Below, piece by piece: positions 32,983 through 42,022 of a DNA stretch of 64,000 bases (position 1 is the first letter of the stretch; the number at the start of each line of letters is the position of its first letter). The translations under genes were made by a program, and so were the position numbers. A model generated the notes under the pieces. That model did not search any database. It had not been told where the DNA came from and worked only from the letters and a program-made list of their open reading frames with translations. The stretch is from Pelomonas sp. Root1217 (GTDB lineage Bacteria > Pseudomonadota > Gammaproteobacteria > Burkholderiales > Burkholderiaceae_C), in NCBI RefSeq assembly GCF_001425705.1, contig NZ_LMDC01000028.1, forward strand, positions 16,504 through 80,503. The letters run 5' to 3'.

Positions 32983-33206
32983 GCGACGCCATGGCCGTGC
33001 TGCCTGTCGGCAAGACGCTGGAGCAGGAGAAGCCGGTGCTGCTGGTCGAGAACAAGCTCGCGGCCGGCAAGCACCGCTTCAGCCTCGTCGTCGTCAACGA
33101 AAGCGGCGTGGAGAGCGAGGCGGTGTCGCTGGATGTCAGCGTGACTGCCGGTCGGGTCCTGCCCGTCCGCCCCGTGACGCCCATTGATACAGGACTGATC
33201 CGATGA
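32979..33206 (+). CDS. Small Ig-like CIS protein, overlapping
   Basis: A 75-residue protein from GTG 32979 (ATG 32991 also possible). LAAGKHRFSLVVVNESGVESEAVSLDVSVTAG mirrors the GRHKFQLEVIDDSG strand-turn of the previous protein, so the two are probably related domains. Its end overlaps the next gene by four bases. Confidence 0.6.
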   Translation: MSDAMAVLPVGKTLEQEKPVLLVENKLAAGKHRFSLVVVNESGVESEAVSLDVSVTAGRVLPVRPVTPIDTGLIR

Positions 33207-34117
33207 ACGCCCTCGATGAAGTCGATGCCCTGGAAGCCGCCGATCGCCTGGACCGGCCGGATCGTCCCTTCTACGACACCGGCGTGCTGCTCGGCAGCGA
33301 CGACTTCCGCGACGAGCAGACCTACCACCGCTCGCGCCTGGCCCGCGCGCTGGCCTATCTGGCCGGCGCCGGCACGCTGATCGGTCTCAAGGCCGAGGCG
33401 GTCGCCAACGAAGCAGGCACAGAGCACGAGCTCAAGGTCGGCGCGGGCTTGGCCATCGATCGCCTGGGCCGCCTCATCGAAGTGCCGCGCTCCTGGTGCG
33501 TGCGCCTGGAGCCCTGGTTCCTGGCGCAGCCGGCCGACGCCATACGCGCCGCCCATGGCGCGCAGGGCGTGGTGGCCGACCTCTTCCTGCGCTTCACGCC
33601 GCAGGCCCGCGGCCGCACGCCCAGCTTTGCCCAGGGCGCCTTCGACGCGACCGACGCGCTGGTGCCCAACCGCGTGCGCGATGCCTTCCGCTTCGAGCTC
33701 ATCCTGCGGCCCGACGCCAGGGATGCACCGGCCACCGACTTCCTGCCCCGCTCGCGCTTCCAGGCCGTGCGGGCGCTGGCCCCAGCCGATCGGCCCGACG
33801 CCCTGCGCGACGCCTTGCTCGACGGCTGGAACGACGCGACCAACCCGCATGCCCGCGACCTGGCCCGCCCCGACGGCGAAGCCTTGCCACCCCTGCCCGA
33901 GCACGGCGCAGCGGCGGATGACTCGGACTCGCTGGCCGACCCGACCTCGCTTTTCATCGCGCGGCTGCTGATCCCGACCGTCGAAGCGCCGGCGGCCGTG
34001 CCCGCAGGTACGCGCCCCACGCCGATCTTCACGGCGCTGGACGCCGCCCACATCGACAACACCAGCCGCCGCTTCGCCTACCCGGCGGATGCCTTGGCAG
34101 CCGTCTTCGGCATCTGA
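33203..34117 (+). CDS. CIS accessory protein, shared-domain family member 1
   Basis: A 304-residue protein with an N-terminal domain shared with the next two gene products. DRPFYDTGVLLGSDDFRDEQTYHRSRLARALAYLAGAGTLIGLKAE, then LKVGAGLAIDRLGRLIEVP, follows a recurring pattern: an aromatic-rich start, a DxxxEQ.Y helix, G.G...GL, and a 'calcified' beta turn giving PG.A.d..G..i. Such domains occur in CIS and phage baseplate-fibre proteins. The C-terminal part is unassigned. Start overlaps the small Ig-like gene. Confidence 0.65.
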   Translation: MNALDEVDALEAADRLDRPDRPFYDTGVLLGSDDFRDEQTYHRSRLARALAYLAGAGTLIGLKAEAVANEAGTEHELKVGAGLAIDRLGRLIEVPRSWCVRLEPWFLAQPADAIRAAHGAQGVVADLFLRFTPQARGRTPSFAQGAFDATDALVPNRVRDAFRFELILRPDARDAPATDFLPRSRFQAVRALAPADRPDALRDALLDGWNDATNPHARDLARPDGEALPPLPEHGAAADDSDSLADPTSLFIARLLIPTVEAPAAVPAGTRPTPIFTALDAAHIDNTSRRFAYPADALAAVFGI

Positions 34118-34131
34118 TCGGGAGACTCACC

Positions 34132-36012
34132 ATGGCCATCCAGAAAGCCCCCCAGGTCTCATTCGGTGCCGCCAGCGGCACGCAGCGCACCGTCGTCAGC
34201 GCAGACACCGCGCGCACGTTGCGCGAGGCCAACCTGATGGTGGAGGAGTCGCATCGCGTGCGGCCGCGCTGGTTCGACGGCAAGTTCCTGGCCGCGCGCG
34301 ACCTGACCCGCGAGCAGTCCTATTTCCTGGCCCGCCAGGCCGGCTTCGCGCGCGCCCTGGGTGCGGGCGTGGTCGAGGGGCTGGAAGTCTCGCAAGGCAG
34401 CGTGGCCACCGAGTTGCAGGTCAGCCCCGGCTTCGGCTACACGACGGCGGGTGAACTGGTTGCCCTGACCGGGCCGGTGCGCGTGTCCCTGGCCCAGCTC
34501 TTCCAGCTGCAGACGCTGGCCCAGCAGCTCAGCGGCAGGAAGAAGCTGCTCACGCCGCCGCTGCGCAACCGCACCGGCATCTTCGTGCTGGGCCTGCGCG
34601 CGCTGGAGTTCAGCGCCAACCCGGTCTCCAGCTATCCGACGGGCCTCGACGCCGAACGCACCGTCGAGCCGGGCGACATCGTCGAAGCCAGCGCGCTGAC
34701 GCTGCATTACGTGGCCGACGCACCTGGCGACCGCGCCGACGCCCTGCGTGGCGAGCTGGCACGCCAGATCTTCGTGCAGCAGGCCGGCCCCAGCCTGCCC
34801 GCGGAGACGCTGGCCCTGGCCCTGGTGGCGCTGACCGGCGACACGGTGCGCTGGATCGACGTCCACCTGGCCCGCCGCACGGCCGGCCAATCGCATGCCG
34901 ACGTGCTGGGCTTCGGCTTCGCACCACGCCTGCTGCGCGAGGCCCATCTGGCCCAGTACCAGGCGCAGCTCGACGATGTCATGAAGCGGCCGCTGGGCGC
35001 CCGGCCCAGCGCGGCCCAGTTCTTCTCCGCCCTGCCTGCCGCCGGCCCGCTGCCCGCCGCGGCCGTCAACACGGCGGACTTCAGCCAGAGCTGGCTGCCC
35101 GCCGGCATCGACGCCGAGCTGACGCTGGTGCCGCAGGACGAGATCGCCATGCTGGTGGAGGAGTCGCTGACGCTGCCGCCCATCGACCTGCAACTCGCCG
35201 CCGAAGCGCAGACCTCCACTTTCGTCAGCATCCTCGTCCCCGTGCCCCGCGAAGCCCTGGCCGCGCAGGCTCGCCTGCTGCGCCAGCGGCTCACACGTGC
35301 CCTCGTCGTGCCGGCCACGCGCCTGTCCGTCAAGCGCTCGCCGGCCGAATCGCTGCGCCTGCTCGAGAACACGCGGCTGGTGAAGACGGGCCTGTTCCCG
35401 CCGCCGGCCATCACCGACCCGGTCGACACGGCCTGGGCCAGCCTCGTCAATGCGCAGACCACGCTTTGGTATGCGCGGCGGCGCAATGTGGCGCTGCGGC
35501 CCGAGGTGGAGGGCGTGGCCGTCGCCGTCATCAACGAAGGTCCCAACCCCGACAACATCATCCTCGAGCGCTTCAAGGCCTTGGGTGAAACGGAACGCGT
35601 CGAGAAGCTGCTGGCCCGCTCCGACTCCCTTGCGCGGGCCGAGGCGGTGAAGCTGCTGTCGGCCGCCAAATTCTCCGAACCGCTGCTGGCGCATGCCGCG
35701 CTGGCGCAGCTGGAAGCGCGCAAGACCATGGACGAGACCGCGGTGGCCGAAGTCGCCACGGCGCTCAACACGCCCGGCGTGGCCGACGGCCTAGCCAAGC
35801 TGGCCGCGCAGCGCCCTGATCTGCTGGAGGACAAGGAGGCCCTGCACAAGCTCGCCGGCAGCGAACACCTGCTCGACATGGGCCGCACGCTGTCCCGCAG
35901 CAGCGGTCAGGAGGCGCAGCGCCTGTCGGCCGACATCAAGGTGCCGGTGCGCGGCAAGGCCAATCTCGACAAGGTTCTGGCGGCACGCTTCGCGCCGGCC
36001 AAGCCGCGTTGA
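34132..36012 (+). CDS. CIS accessory protein, shared-domain family member 2
   Basis: A 626-residue protein. The N-terminal domain carries RPRWFDGKFLAARDLTREQSYFLARQAGFARALGAGVVEGLEV and LQVSPGFGYTTAGELVALTG, the same pattern as the neighbours on both sides. The rest is helix-rich (LLARSDSLARAEAVKLLSAA, ALAQLEARKTMDETAVAEVATAL), with a long repeat-free C-terminal region. No membrane segments. Its position after gpI and the Ig-like proteins suggests a baseplate-plug or fibre-like structural role. Confidence 0.65.
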   Translation: MAIQKAPQVSFGAASGTQRTVVSADTARTLREANLMVEESHRVRPRWFDGKFLAARDLTREQSYFLARQAGFARALGAGVVEGLEVSQGSVATELQVSPGFGYTTAGELVALTGPVRVSLAQLFQLQTLAQQLSGRKKLLTPPLRNRTGIFVLGLRALEFSANPVSSYPTGLDAERTVEPGDIVEASALTLHYVADAPGDRADALRGELARQIFVQQAGPSLPAETLALALVALTGDTVRWIDVHLARRTAGQSHADVLGFGFAPRLLREAHLAQYQAQLDDVMKRPLGARPSAAQFFSALPAAGPLPAAAVNTADFSQSWLPAGIDAELTLVPQDEIAMLVEESLTLPPIDLQLAAEAQTSTFVSILVPVPREALAAQARLLRQRLTRALVVPATRLSVKRSPAESLRLLENTRLVKTGLFPPPAITDPVDTAWASLVNAQTTLWYARRRNVALRPEVEGVAVAVINEGPNPDNIILERFKALGETERVEKLLARSDSLARAEAVKLLSAAKFSEPLLAHAALAQLEARKTMDETAVAEVATALNTPGVADGLAKLAAQRPDLLEDKEALHKLAGSEHLLDMGRTLSRSSGQEAQRLSADIKVPVRGKANLDKVLAARFAPAKPR

Positions 36013-36028
36013 ACCGGAGCACATCACC

Positions 36029-39000
36029 ATGGCCAGCGACCGCAGCACCCCCTCCCTGGACGGCGCGCGCATCGTCGCGCTGAACGTCACGCCGCCGGCC
36101 GGCACCGCGCGGAGTCAGCGCCTGGCGCTGGGCAGCGGCGAAGTGGCCGTGGCCGTGCAGCCGCGCCTGTCCAGCCGCACCGCAGCCGATGGCGAGCGGC
36201 GCATGAACGCCTTCGCCGGCCGCGCGCTGACGGCGCCGCTGCTGGAAGCCGAGCAGAACCAGCGCGCCCGCCGCATCGCCCTGCTCAACCGCGCGCTGAG
36301 TGCCGGCGTGGTCGAGGGCCTGGCCCTGGCCTTCGATGACGACGCCATCGCGGCGATTGACACCGCGGCCGCACCGCCGCCTGCTGCTGGCCTGGAGCTG
36401 GCCACCGCGCGCCGCATCACCATCGAGCCCGGCATGGCCCTGAGCGCCGGCGGCGAGGAGGTCATCGCTCCTGCTGCCTTCTCCTTCGACCTGCTGGACC
36501 TGCCCGTTGTCGCGCCACGCTGGCTGCTGTCCGACGCCGACCCGGCACCCGCCATGCCGGCGGACGCCGACGGCAGCGTGCTCTTCGCCCGCGCCACCGG
36601 CCGCAGCCTGCGCACGCTGCTGACCCTGGGCCGGCCCCTGCCCCGGGTCGGCATCGTCGTGCTGGAACCCATAGAGCACGGCGTCGTGCAGGGGGCCGAC
36701 CCCTTCGACCAATGCGAACGCGACCTCGATGCCGAGGCCTTCGAGGACCAGGTGCGCCAGGACGCCGCCCGCCCTGTCTTCTACGTCTGGCCCGACGAAT
36801 GGCTGCCCCTGCCCGCGCCGGGCAACACCTGGCGCAACGCGCTGGCCCATGCCGTCTTCGCCCGCGAGGCCGAGCTGGGCAACAGCCAGTCCATGCCCTG
36901 GCACGGCAGTGGGGTGCCGCTGGCGCTGGTGGCCGTCAACACCGCCTGGCAGCCGCTGTTCTCCGACCGCGCCGCCGTCGCGCGCCTGGGTGGCCGGCCG
37001 CGCGCCGAGGCCAATGCCCAGCTCGGCGCCGGCACCCGCTTCCTCTGGCAGGCCCGCATCGACCAGTTCACCGAACACCTGACAGAAGCAGCCGCCGCGG
37101 GCGATGACACGGTGGCCCTGGGCGACCAGATGCTGACGCTGCCGCCCGCGGGCCTGCTGCCGCGCGACGCCGTCAACGCTCGCGCCGCCCGGCAGGTCTT
37201 CTTCCCGTCGAGCATCGACGTGGCGGCCCTGCCCGTGCCCATCGAGCAGTTGGACCTGGTGCTGGAAGCCGCCGCCGGCCTGTCGCCCATCGACCTCGCC
37301 GTGCGCGACAGCATCTGCGTCTACGTGCCGGTGCCGCAGACCCTGTTCGACCCCAAGCTGCTGCTGACCGAAGTGGCCGATGTCGACCACAAGATCGCCG
37401 ACGCCATCGAGCGCCATGTGGACGACCGCGCCGACTGGCTGCGGCGCCGCCAGCGCCAGCGCAAGCAGCGCGAGGCGCTGAGCATCGCCGCCGAAGGCCC
37501 CGACAACACCGACACCGTGCCCGACCCGCAGGACGACCCGCTGCGCGTCGAGGACGAACGCCTGCTGCCCCTGCTGCCCGCACCGGCCGGCCTGCTGCAC
37601 CGCTCGGCCAATGTGCGCGGCCTGCACCAGCATTTCCTGGACCACGCCACCGAGACCCTGGCCGTGGGCAAGGGCGATGTGCTCTACGCCTGGGTACAGC
37701 TGGACCGCGAATTCCCGCCCCGCACGCTGATGCTGCAATGGCAGATCGGCGGCAGCTGGGAGCACCGCGCCTACTGGGGTGAAAACCTGATCGGCTGGGG
37801 CTTGGACGGCACGCCTTCGCGGCTGCAGCAGTCCACCGACGTGCCGCCCGCCGTGCCGACGCCGGGCCGCTGGCACCGGCTGGAGATCCCTGCTGCGGCG
37901 CTGGCACTGGAGGACACCAGCGTCGGCGGCGTGGCCTTCACGCTGTACGACGGCCAGGCCCTCTTCGGCCCCGTCGGCGTGCTGCGCAACGGCGCCGAGG
38001 CGGTCTGGCTCGACCAGAAGACACTGGACTCCGGCACGCTGCGCGGCGAAGGCGAGTCCTGGGACTTCGTCACCGCCGCCGACGCCGACACGGCCTTCGA
38101 GAGCGCCTACGACACCAGCGCCAACGCCAACGGCGAACGCGAGTCCACCGAGCTGACCGGCCTGCTGGCCGAGCCATTGATCGCCGGCCGCAAGCTCGCA
38201 CCCATCACCGGCGACGACAGCAAGCTCACGCCCACCGAGGCCGACGCCGCCAAGCGCGGCTTCCAGACGCTGGCCGCGCTGATCCAGGCCAATGGCCTGC
38301 GCCAGACGGTCGCCGACCTGTCCAGCCGCATCGACGAGGCGGACGACGCCGTCAACCTGGGCTATCTGCGCGTGCAGACCGACATGTACCGGCTGCGCCA
38401 GACGGTGCTCAAGCAGTCGCAGGCCAGCCGCTTCGCCGTGTCGCCGGCGCTGACGCAGATCGCCGACCTCGACAACGCCAGCGCCACGCGCGAGCAGCTC
38501 TCGGACTTCTATGGCACGGTCAAGAGCGAGACGCAGCTGAAGCGCCCGGATGGTGCGACCGCGCCGCCGATCTTCCCCATCCGCACGCGCACCGGCGGCG
38601 TTGCGCCGGTACCCGTGCCGCGCGGCATCGCCCGGGCGGGCGCGGGCGTCGCCGAAAGCGCGGCGGCGCTGAATGTGACCAGCAATGTGGGCATTGGCAG
38701 GAGCGTCGGCGGCTTCATGACCCCCGCTCCATCGCCGATCCGGGTCATTGGCGCACCGATCTCGCCCATCTCGACCTTCACGCCGGCCGCGCCCAGCATC
38801 GTGGGCTCGATTGGCGTCATTGGCGGTTCGATCGGTGGCGTCATCGGCTCCGGCAACCTGGGCGGCATCGTCGGCGGTCAGGTTGCCTTGGACCCGCGCA
38901 TCAATCTGGCGGGCCTGGTGCCGCTGGCCCCCGTGGCCACAGCGCCGCCGCCCAGCACCAAGGTCACCGACTCCTCGGCGCTCACCGGCAAGGCCGAGAT

Positions 39001-40684
39001 CCGCACCACCTCCATCGCCTCACGGCTGGAGCGGCCGCGGGCCATCGAGGCCAAGGATTTCACCGTCGCCACGCGGCTCGAAGTCATCAGCAAGCTTGCT
39101 GCGCTGGGTCTGGACCTGGATGAACTGGAGGTGCCCGGCATCGCCGAGAAGCAGACCATCGGCGGCGTGCTCAAGGAGTTCGACCCCGGCGGCCAACCTC
39201 TGCGCGCCGCGCCGATCAAGCTCAGTGCGCTGCGCCTGCGCTTTGCCGACCTCAGCTTCGACCCCGACCCCGAGGACAAGGCCCGCGACGAATCGGCCTA
39301 CTTCCTTGGCGGCGTGGACCTGTCCGACCACACCATCGCCGTGCTGCGCGCCGCCGAAGGCATCGTGCGCAAATACCGCGACGCACTGGCGCGCTGCCAG
39401 AAGTCGCTGGCGGCCATTGACGCCAGCCTCGGCGGCCTCGCCTCGCGCCTGGCCCTGGTCGAGCGCGAGCTGGCCGAGTCTCGCCAGGACGTGGCCACTG
39501 CCCGCGCCCTGCTTGCCGAAGACCAGCAGCGCGCCGCGGCGCTGAACGCCAGGCGCGACGCCATCATTGCCGAGCACGTGAAATTCCTCGCCTTCGCGCG
39601 GGCCCGCATCGGCAGCCGCACGGTGGCCCTGCCGTCGCGCCTGCTCGATTCGGCCCTGGAGCCCGACGCCGTGCCCGCCTGCCTGGCCGAGCACGACGAC
39701 CCACCCGGCGACGTGGCCGCCATGATCGGCATCGTGCGCCAGGCCCCGGTCGACTGGTTCCCGGCCCTGCGCGCCCACCTGAGCCTGCTCGACACCCATT
39801 TCGTCGCCGACCGCGTGCTCACGGCCCTGCCGCTGACGGCCAGCGCCATCACCGCCACCAACGTCAGCGCCCTGACCCTGCTCAACGGCCTGGCCGGCGG
39901 CGCCAGCCAGCAGATCGCCTTCAACGCCGTGCGCGCCCAGGCCGAGAGCGTCAACCTGGCCCGCAGCGAAGCCCTGCCCTTCGCCGCCGTTGCCCTGTCT
40001 TCGGCCAGTCTCGGCCTGGTCGGCAAGATCGACCTCATCGCCCGGAGCGCATCGCTGGCCGACCTGGCGGCCGCCAATGCCGAACGCAATCTGCTGAACC
40101 GGCGCATGACCGAGGAGATCGCTCGCATCGCCCAGGTCGCGACCTGCCTGCATGCCCGCCTGTCGACGGTGCGTGCCGGCATCCGCCTCGACTGGGCCGA
40201 GCGCTTCAGCCAGTTCGACAGCGTGGGCGACCTGGGCAACCTGTCGACGCTGCCGCATTTCGGCGAGCTGGAGCGCGACGACCGCGAGGACATCCGCGAC
40301 CTGGCGTCCTGGCTGCGCCGCCGTGTCGACGCGAACCAGCCGCGCGCCGTGGCGCTGATGGCGGCCCTGGTGCGCGTCTGCCTGCTGGCCGCCAGCCACA
40401 GCCCGGCGGGCCAGCTGCTGACCGGCCGGCTGGTGCGGCCGATTCCCATCCATCCCGGCGTGCGCTTCGAAGTGCAGCCTTCCCTGCCCGACCGTCTGCG
40501 TGTCGGCATGAAGGTGCAGCTGATGGACCCGGTGCTCAGTGCCTCCCTCGGCGTCAACCGCATCGCGGCGCACGCCGTGGTGGCCGACATCGTCGGCGGT
40601 ATCGCGCATGTCAGCGTGACCCAGACCGTGCAGGCCGGCTTCACGCCGAGCGCGCGGTCCACCGTGAACTTCCTGCTGGGCTGA
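36029..40684 (+). CDS. Very large CIS protein, shared-domain family member 3, with coiled coil
   Basis: A 1551-residue protein, the largest structural gene. Near the start, FAGRALTAPLLEAEQNQRARRIALLNRALSAGVVEGLALAF and ITIEPGMALSAGGEEVIAP show the same N-terminal domain as the previous two genes. The middle is a mixed alpha/beta region. About residues 870-975 are Gly/Val/Ile-rich low complexity (VGSIGVIGGSIGGVIGSGNLGG). About 1100-1190 is a predicted coiled coil (LASRLALVERELAESRQDVATARALLAEDQQ). The final 70 residues form a beta domain (RLRVGMKVQLMDP to STVNFLLG). Could be the length-setting or fibre component; I cannot decide. Confidence 0.6.
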   Translation: MASDRSTPSLDGARIVALNVTPPAGTARSQRLALGSGEVAVAVQPRLSSRTAADGERRMNAFAGRALTAPLLEAEQNQRARRIALLNRALSAGVVEGLALAFDDDAIAAIDTAAAPPPAAGLELATARRITIEPGMALSAGGEEVIAPAAFSFDLLDLPVVAPRWLLSDADPAPAMPADADGSVLFARATGRSLRTLLTLGRPLPRVGIVVLEPIEHGVVQGADPFDQCERDLDAEAFEDQVRQDAARPVFYVWPDEWLPLPAPGNTWRNALAHAVFAREAELGNSQSMPWHGSGVPLALVAVNTAWQPLFSDRAAVARLGGRPRAEANAQLGAGTRFLWQARIDQFTEHLTEAAAAGDDTVALGDQMLTLPPAGLLPRDAVNARAARQVFFPSSIDVAALPVPIEQLDLVLEAAAGLSPIDLAVRDSICVYVPVPQTLFDPKLLLTEVADVDHKIADAIERHVDDRADWLRRRQRQRKQREALSIAAEGPDNTDTVPDPQDDPLRVEDERLLPLLPAPAGLLHRSANVRGLHQHFLDHATETLAVGKGDVLYAWVQLDREFPPRTLMLQWQIGGSWEHRAYWGENLIGWGLDGTPSRLQQSTDVPPAVPTPGRWHRLEIPAAALALEDTSVGGVAFTLYDGQALFGPVGVLRNGAEAVWLDQKTLDSGTLRGEGESWDFVTAADADTAFESAYDTSANANGERESTELTGLLAEPLIAGRKLAPITGDDSKLTPTEADAAKRGFQTLAALIQANGLRQTVADLSSRIDEADDAVNLGYLRVQTDMYRLRQTVLKQSQASRFAVSPALTQIADLDNASATREQLSDFYGTVKSETQLKRPDGATAPPIFPIRTRTGGVAPVPVPRGIARAGAGVAESAAALNVTSNVGIGRSVGGFMTPAPSPIRVIGAPISPISTFTPAAPSIVGSIGVIGGSIGGVIGSGNLGGIVGGQVALDPRINLAGLVPLAPVATAPPPSTKVTDSSALTGKAEIRTTSIASRLERPRAIEAKDFTVATRLEVISKLAALGLDLDELEVPGIAEKQTIGGVLKEFDPGGQPLRAAPIKLSALRLRFADLSFDPDPEDKARDESAYFLGGVDLSDHTIAVLRAAEGIVRKYRDALARCQKSLAAIDASLGGLASRLALVERELAESRQDVATARALLAEDQQRAAALNARRDAIIAEHVKFLAFARARIGSRTVALPSRLLDSALEPDAVPACLAEHDDPPGDVAAMIGIVRQAPVDWFPALRAHLSLLDTHFVADRVLTALPLTASAITATNVSALTLLNGLAGGASQQIAFNAVRAQAESVNLARSEALPFAAVALSSASLGLVGKIDLIARSASLADLAAANAERNLLNRRMTEEIARIAQVATCLHARLSTVRAGIRLDWAERFSQFDSVGDLGNLSTLPHFGELERDDREDIRDLASWLRRRVDANQPRAVALMAALVRVCLLAASHSPAGQLLTGRLVRPIPIHPGVRFEVQPSLPDRLRVGMKVQLMDPVLSASLGVNRIAAHAVVADIVGGIAHVSVTQTVQAGFTPSARSTVNFLLG

Positions 40685-40690
40685 TCGACC

Positions 40691-42022
40691 ATGGCAACCG
40701 CCGAAGTCACCGTCCAACGCCTGCGGCTGAGGTCGCGGTTGGCGGTGCCCGGCCTGATGACTAAGGTGGAGGACGCGCTGCGCGTGTCGACCAAGCCGCC
40801 CGCGCTGTTGAATCGTCTCGTGCTGGTGCGCCGGCTGCGCCTGCGTACGGCCGCGGGCGCCAGTGCGCAGGCGCTCGCCGCGCAACTCGAGCGGGCCTGG
40901 CGGCAACTCGCGGCGCAGGCCTGTCCCATCGAGCAGGCGAGCGACACGGCCGAGGCGGTCTGGGCAACCAGCCTGGCGGTGGCGCACCAGGCCTTGCTGC
41001 GGCGCTGGCTACGGGGAGAGCCGACCGCGGCCTGGTTCTGGCAGCGGCTGCTTCCGCCCCAAGTGGACACGGCATGGCCGCAGCGGGCCGTGGCACTGAT
41101 GCTGGCCACCGAAAAAGATATGCCGTCGACGGGTTCTGCCGTCGATCTGCGAAAGCAGGCTTTGCAGGCACGCCTGCTGCTCGAGTTGATCGCGGAACAC
41201 CGGATGGCGGCGCAGTTCATCGCGGCCATCACCGACGTGCAGGTGCAGGCGGTGCTGAACTTGATCGAGAAGGCGCCGAGCGGAACGCCGGCATGGCGCC
41301 ATCGGCGACTTCACGCCGCGGCGCGTGCACCTCTGGCGGCGTCACCCGCGCCCAGTGCCGAGACACCGCGCGCCCGTTTGTTTGAGGTGATGACGGGGAT
41401 GCCCGTCGTCGCTGAAAACCCGGTCATCGAGTGCAGTCCCGCGCATCCAGCCGCGCTCTTGTCGGAGCGCGAACCGACGAAAATCCACACACCGAATCTG
41501 GACGGGCCGGCCGTGGCGGCGCCCCATTTCCGAGCGGCCATCGCCACAACGCCGCCTGCGACTCGGGCTGTCACGGCCTCGCAATCCCAGACCGTCCTCG
41601 ACCCCGGCCTTGCCAGCCCCTGGTCCGGCCTGTGGCTGATGCTGCCCCTGTTGCTGCGCCACGGCCTGGACGATGCCGACGACCCGCTGGCCGCCTGGGC
41701 CGGCGCGATGCGAGCGGCGTGCCGGCGCTTTCGCATCCCCGACGACGACCTCATCCACACCGCTGTGGCAGGCCTGGACTTGCCGGCAGCGGAGAGCCCG
41801 TACTGGCTGCGCACCGCCCGCCTCGCCGCCGTCCACGACGCTGGCCTGCCGCTGCTGCGCATCGCCCGCCGCCACGGCGCGGCCTGGGTGTCGCCCGAGC
41901 GCATCGACATCGAGTTCCCGCCCACGGCGCTGGACCTGCGCATCCGCCGCGCCGGCTTCGACATCAACCCCGGCTTCGTTCCCTGGCTGGGCCGCATCGT
42001 GCACTTCCATTACCCGTCGTGA
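40691..42022 (+). CDS. Unknown CIS-cluster protein before the ATPase
   Basis: A 443-residue protein with no recognised family. The N-terminal 175 residues are Arg/Ala/Leu-rich helices (TVQRLRLRSRLAVPGLMTKVEDALRVSTKPPALLNRLVLVRRLRLR). Residues 200-295 are a Pro/Ala-rich linker. The C-terminal 145 residues form a conserved-looking helical domain (GLWLMLPLLLRHGL, ACRRFRIPDDDLIHTAVAGLDL) ending [17 protein letters not shown]. It occupies the place of Pvc14 (tape measure) in PVC clusters but is short and does not look like one. GTG of the ATPase gene overlaps its stop. Confidence 0.6.
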   Translation: MATAEVTVQRLRLRSRLAVPGLMTKVEDALRVSTKPPALLNRLVLVRRLRLRTAAGASAQALAAQLERAWRQLAAQACPIEQASDTAEAVWATSLAVAHQALLRRWLRGEPTAAWFWQRLLPPQVDTAWPQRAVALMLATEKDMPSTGSAVDLRKQALQARLLLELIAEHRMAAQFIAAITDVQVQAVLNLIEKAPSGTPAWRHRRLHAAARAPLAASPAPSAETPRARLFEVMTGMPVVAENPVIECSPAHPAALLSEREPTKIHTPNLDGPAVAAPHFRAAIATTPPATRAVTASQSQTVLDPGLASPWSGLWLMLPLLLRHGLDDADDPLAAWAGAMRAACRRFRIPDDDLIHTAVAGLDLPAAESPYWLRTARLAAVHDAGLPLLRIARRHGAAWVSPERIDIEFPPTALDLRIRRAGFDINPGFVPWLGRIVHFHYPS

